Of a DNA stretch of 8,478 bases, positions 6,510-8,478 are shown piece after piece. Positions within the stretch are counted from its first letter, which is position 1, and the number at the start of each line of letters is the position of its first letter. The notes under the pieces are model-generated. The model saw nothing but the letters and a program-made list of their open reading frames with translations, did no database searches and had not been told where the DNA came from. The stretch spans positions 1-8,478 of the forward strand of contig DYKL01000138.1 of assembly GCA_020722645.1 (NCBI GenBank). Direction: 5' to 3'. The translations under genes and the position numbers were made by a program. This stretch comes from Acetofilamentum sp. (GTDB taxonomy: Bacteria; Bacteroidota; Bacteroidia; Bacteroidales; JAFGUD01).

Positions 6510-7025
6510 ATGAAAAAAATATATTTTTTTATAATATTTGTTGTTTTGATTTCCTGCAATCAGAAAAAAGAAGAAGTTGAAAAAAGAGACTGGAAAGCAA
6601 TAGACAAAAAACTTATTGATATTAACAAATACCTTGTAAAAGAAGATAAAGAAAGAATTGAGAGCTACATTAAACGCAACGGTTGGGAAATGCTTCAGAC
6701 CGAAACCGGTTTATGGTATGAAATCACTCAGCAAACTGATGGGAAAATTGTTGAAGAGAATGATATTGCAACAATAAAATACAAAGTCGAGCTTTTAGAC
6801 GGAACTGTATGCTACGATTCAGATTTATCAGGTGAGTTATCTTTTAAAATAGGAATAGGAAATGTTGCGAGTGGTGTGCAAGAAGGAATAAAATTAATGA
6901 AAGAAGGAGAAAAGGCAAGATTTATAATTCCGCCTCACTTAGCATACGGTTTGGTAGGAGATGATAATAAAATACCACCTCGTTCGATAATTGTATATTA
7001 TATTGAAATTACCAAAATTGAATAA
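6510..7025 (+). CDS. FKBP-type peptidyl-prolyl isomerase lipoprotein (GldI-like)
   Basis: This is a predicted cell-envelope folding helper that catalyses cis-trans isomerisation at proline bonds. Residues 1-16 are a lipoprotein signal peptide (MKKIYFFIIFVVLISC) with the lipid-modified Cys at 16 in the lipobox LISC. A charged, helical linker runs to about residue 65. The FKBP domain (about 75-171) shows EENDIATIKYKVELLDGTVCYDSD, GVQEGIKLMKEGEKARFIIPPHLAYG and IPPRSIIVYYIEI. The Trp at the floor of the classical FKBP pocket (usually GWEEGL) is Val here (GVQEGI), so activity or ligand range may differ. The domain plan and the place after the DHH gene resemble GldI, the gliding-associated isomerase of Flavobacteria. 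No other gliding genes are present, so the gld name is withheld. It is the second gene of a two-gene operon, ending before a hairpin. Confidence 0.88.
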   Translation: MKKIYFFIIFVVLISCNQKKEEVEKRDWKAIDKKLIDINKYLVKEDKERIESYIKRNGWEMLQTETGLWYEITQQTDGKIVEENDIATIKYKVELLDGTVCYDSDLSGELSFKIGIGNVASGVQEGIKLMKEGEKARFIIPPHLAYGLVGDDNKIPPRSIIVYYIEITKIE

Positions 7026-7038
7026 ATAAACCATTAAG

Positions 7039-7078
7039 TTGTGTAAATTTTATTTTTTAAATTTAGCACAATGTTTGT
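7039..7078. terminator. Hairpin between the convergent FKBP and pentapeptide genes
   Basis: TTGTG-TAAATTT (7039-7050) pairs with AAATTTA-G-CACAA (7059-7071) to give a 12-base-pair stem with one bulged G and an 8-base loop. It starts 14 bases after the FKBP stop. The T stretch after it on the plus strand is interrupted (TGTTTGTT), so it would be a modest terminator for the nrnA-FKBP operon. The other strand also lacks a clean T run. Confidence 0.45.
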
Positions 7079-7119
7079 TCAAAACATGTTCCGAATTGAT
7101 CTGAATTAATATCATCTAT

Positions 7120-7153
7120 AACTTTTAACTTTCAACTTTATAAACTTTCAACT
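7120..7153. repeat. TTnAAAG heptad tract running into the pentapeptide gene's stop
   Basis: On the minus strand the tract reads as heptads TTGAAAG, TTTATAAAG (a lengthened unit), TTGAAAG, TTAAAAG, TT. It resembles the TTTAAAG tract at 3437-3459. The TGA stop of the pentapeptide gene (7150-7148) is the TGA in the first TTGAAAG unit, so the repeat supplies the stop codon and may have shortened or replaced the original gene end. Confidence 0.55.
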
Positions 7154-7804
7154 CTTCAGAGAATGTGTTTCCCCGTCTTGCGTATCTTCTTGTTTAGGTT
7201 GCATATTATACTTAACATTCTTTAAAATTGCACCCGGAAAACGAGAATTTTTTAAATATGCACCTGTAAAATCAGCTCCAGTGAGATTACAATTTTCAAA
7301 ATCAGTTTCTTGCAGGTTACAGTATCTGAAATTGCAATAGCTGAAATCACCTCTTGAAAAATCAACTTTCCGTAAATCTGAATATTCAAAATTAGAGTTT
7401 TTCCAGCATGAATCAGTAAAAATGGCGTTTTCAAAGTTAGAATAAGAAGCATTGACTTTTTCGCCGACTGAACCAATAAAATTTGCAGTAGCAAGTTTTT
7501 TCCAAGATAAATCAAAGTTTGATAAACATTTTTGGTAAAAATCAGCCTGTTTTCCGCTTTTTGCTTTTGCTCCGGTGTAAATTCCAAAAACTAAACCAGA
7601 TGTAAGCAATGTTTCCCATTTGCCGCCTATGCCACCATTAACAATAAAATCTAAATGTTCGATTAAAATTTTTTCTAATTCTGCATCTGTCAGTTTTTTG
7701 TTTTTTCGAGCCATTTCGTTCATTAAAGCAGTATTTATATTTTCTGCCGGACTGCCTTTCTGATTAGACAAAGGAAAAATATTTTCTATTTCTTTCTTTT
7801 TCAT
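7148..7804 (-). CDS. Pentapeptide-repeat protein
   Basis: The C-terminal part (about residues 121-197 of 218) is built of consecutive five-residue repeats of the form A(D/N)(L/F)xx: for example NFENA, DLRKV, DFSRG, NFRYC, NLQET, DFENC, NLTGA, DFTGA, YLKNS, RFPGA, ILKNV. This predicts a right-handed quadrilateral beta-helix of about 15 repeats, roughly four coils. The N-terminal 120 residues are predicted soluble and mostly helical, with a Gly-rich stretch (NGGIGGKWETLLTSGLVFGIYTG split across about 56-78) I do not recognise. There is no signal peptide, so it is probably cytoplasmic. Known pentapeptide proteins have varied roles, including gyrase binding (MfpA, Qnr) and scaffolding, and none can be assigned here. 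Its ATG overlaps the stop of the upstream membrane-protein gene by four bases (ATGA), so the two are translationally coupled. A short tail after the helix (QPKQEDTQDGETHSLKS) is charged, and the stop lies in a repeat. Confidence 0.85.
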   Translation of the reverse strand: MKKKEIENIFPLSNQKGSPAENINTALMNEMARKNKKLTDAELEKILIEHLDFIVNGGIGGKWETLLTSGLVFGIYTGAKAKSGKQADFYQKCLSNFDLSWKKLATANFIGSVGEKVNASYSNFENAIFTDSCWKNSNFEYSDLRKVDFSRGDFSYCNFRYCNLQETDFENCNLTGADFTGAYLKNSRFPGAILKNVKYNMQPKQEDTQDGETHSLKS

Positions 7805-8319
7805 TCCGGGGTTTTCTTGGTTAAACGTTTTGCACCTAATTTAATTATTAAAAATAACACAATTATCAAGCCGAAAAACATATAAATAGAACCGCCAAAA
7901 AACAACCAAATTCTTGTTTTGCTTATTATGAGTACAATTAAAATGCTTGCACCAAGCATCAGAATTAACCCTGAAAGTTTGTCAAAACCGGGTATTGTTT
8001 TTAAATTAACGGTTTTAGATATTAAAAAAAGAGTCAAAATCATTGTCAAAATTGGCACAAAATAAATAATAATATTAAAATCCATTAAACTTTTTTTTTC
8101 GATAAATAAAAGATAAAATACTAACAAAGTCTGTAAAAGTCCTGGTAAAGTTACGGAATAAATTATTACAGAATAGATTTGTTTCCATGGTTTAATTTTA
8201 TCTTTGCCTTTCCCTGATATCTTTCCGATAATAAAGGTTAAAACTATAAAAAATAGACAGTAAATAAGTATTATAAAATCATAATTTTCTAGTTTTTGAT
8301 AAAAATCACTTAATGTCAT
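7801..8319 (-). CDS. Five-helix inner-membrane protein of unknown function
   Basis: From the ATG at 8319 the product has 172 residues and about five hydrophobic segments: 14-34, 48-73, 82-101, 116-132 and 136-160. A short Lys-rich loop (GKGKDKIKPWK, about 36-46) lies after the first, and the C-terminal tail is basic (KRLTKKTPE). I recognise no family motif, no catalytic residues and no transporter signature. The frame can be extended to a GTG at 8370, but those extra 17 residues overlap the end of the upstream beta-propeller fragment in another frame. The ATG at 8319, 22 bases after that fragment's stop, is therefore the better start. Its stop overlaps the start of the pentapeptide gene by four bases, so the two probably work together, perhaps with the repeat protein docking on the membrane partner. 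That role is inference only. Confidence 0.75.
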   Translation of the reverse strand: MTLSDFYQKLENYDFIILIYCLFFIVLTFIIGKISGKGKDKIKPWKQIYSVIIYSVTLPGLLQTLLVFYLLFIEKKSLMDFNIIIYFVPILTMILTLFLISKTVNLKTIPGFDKLSGLILMLGASILIVLIISKTRIWLFFGGSIYMFFGLIIVLFLIIKLGAKRLTKKTPE

Positions 8320-8341
8320 TGTTATAAATTTATATAATATT

Positions 8342-8478
8342 TTAAAACTGAAAATTCCATTTAACTTCACCGGTTTTGATGTCTAAACAAAAGCAATGAA
8401 GCATATAAATTACAATTAATTTGTGAGTCCGGTATAAAAACTCCCTCTTTTTTTAAGCTCGTATAAATGCGATATTTG
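8342..8478 (-). pseudogene. Frameshifted end of a PQQ-type beta-propeller gene, cut by window edge
   Basis: The last minus-strand residues before a TAA (8344-8342) read CLDIKTGEVKWNFQF, matching the ALDxKTGxxxW core of PQQ/BamB-like propeller blades. The expected preceding strand (GVFIPDSQINCNLYA) is found just upstream but in a different frame. Joining NLYA to LDIKTG requires removing 13 bases (about 8387-8399), so the blade is broken by a frameshift. The frame carrying the LDIKTG part has an upstream TAA at about 8455-8453. Either this is a decayed gene remnant or the 3' end of a real gene with a sequence error. Only about 45 codons are in the window, so the assignment rests on one blade motif. 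Confidence 0.4.

Noticed and set aside
7252..7587. Second minus-strand frame inside the pentapeptide gene
   Set aside because: The periodic repeat DNA keeps an alternative frame open; the pentapeptide frame is the one with clear structure.
8320..8370. GTG start giving 17 extra residues on the membrane protein
   Set aside because: It overlaps the end of the propeller fragment in another frame; the ATG at 8319 follows that stop by 22 bases and starts the protein naturally.

Overview
The window is a piece of a very A+T-rich chromosome. It most likely belongs to a Bacteroidota (Bacteroidetes) bacterium. Supporting this are the AT-rich intergenic DNA with short A/T heptad repeats, the lack of Shine-Dalgarno sites before most genes, the divergent arrangement of ndk and a DHH phosphoesterase followed by a lipoprotein FKBP isomerase (an order I remember from Bacteroidota genomes), and an AddA/RecB-like helicase-nuclease whose Walker A motif sits at the extreme N-terminus. 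The species cannot be named from this sequence.

Layout, left to right. Positions 1-189 hold no secure gene. They contain a short cluster of palindromic direct repeats (62-168), one copy of which looks like a terminator for the gene on its right. A 1073-residue AddA/RecB-type helicase-nuclease is on the minus strand (190-3411). A 372-base intergenic stretch full of small direct and inverted repeats separates it from a divergent tandem universal stress protein (3784-4641, plus). Between the convergent usp and ndk genes is a compact 195-base inverted-repeat element (4651-4845) whose less AT-rich interior folds into several hairpins. One of these hairpins has the same core as the repeats at the left edge. 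Nucleoside diphosphate kinase (4850-5305, minus) diverges from a plus-strand pair: an NrnA-type DHH/DHHA1 phosphoesterase (5489-6505) and, four bases later, an FKBP-type prolyl isomerase lipoprotein (6510-7025). A hairpin terminator and another heptad-repeat tract separate these from a minus-strand pair with a 4-base start/stop overlap: a five-helix membrane protein (7801-8319) and a pentapeptide-repeat protein (7148-7804). The right edge (8342-8478, minus) looks like the frameshifted end of a PQQ-type beta-propeller gene.

The recognisable genes are housekeeping: double-strand-break repair, stress response, nucleotide balance, nano-RNA/pAp turnover and envelope protein folding. No phage, plasmid, CRISPR or toxin-antitoxin genes are visible. 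The least explained items are the 4651-4845 element and its relatives near the left edge, the membrane/pentapeptide gene pair, and the broken beta-propeller fragment.
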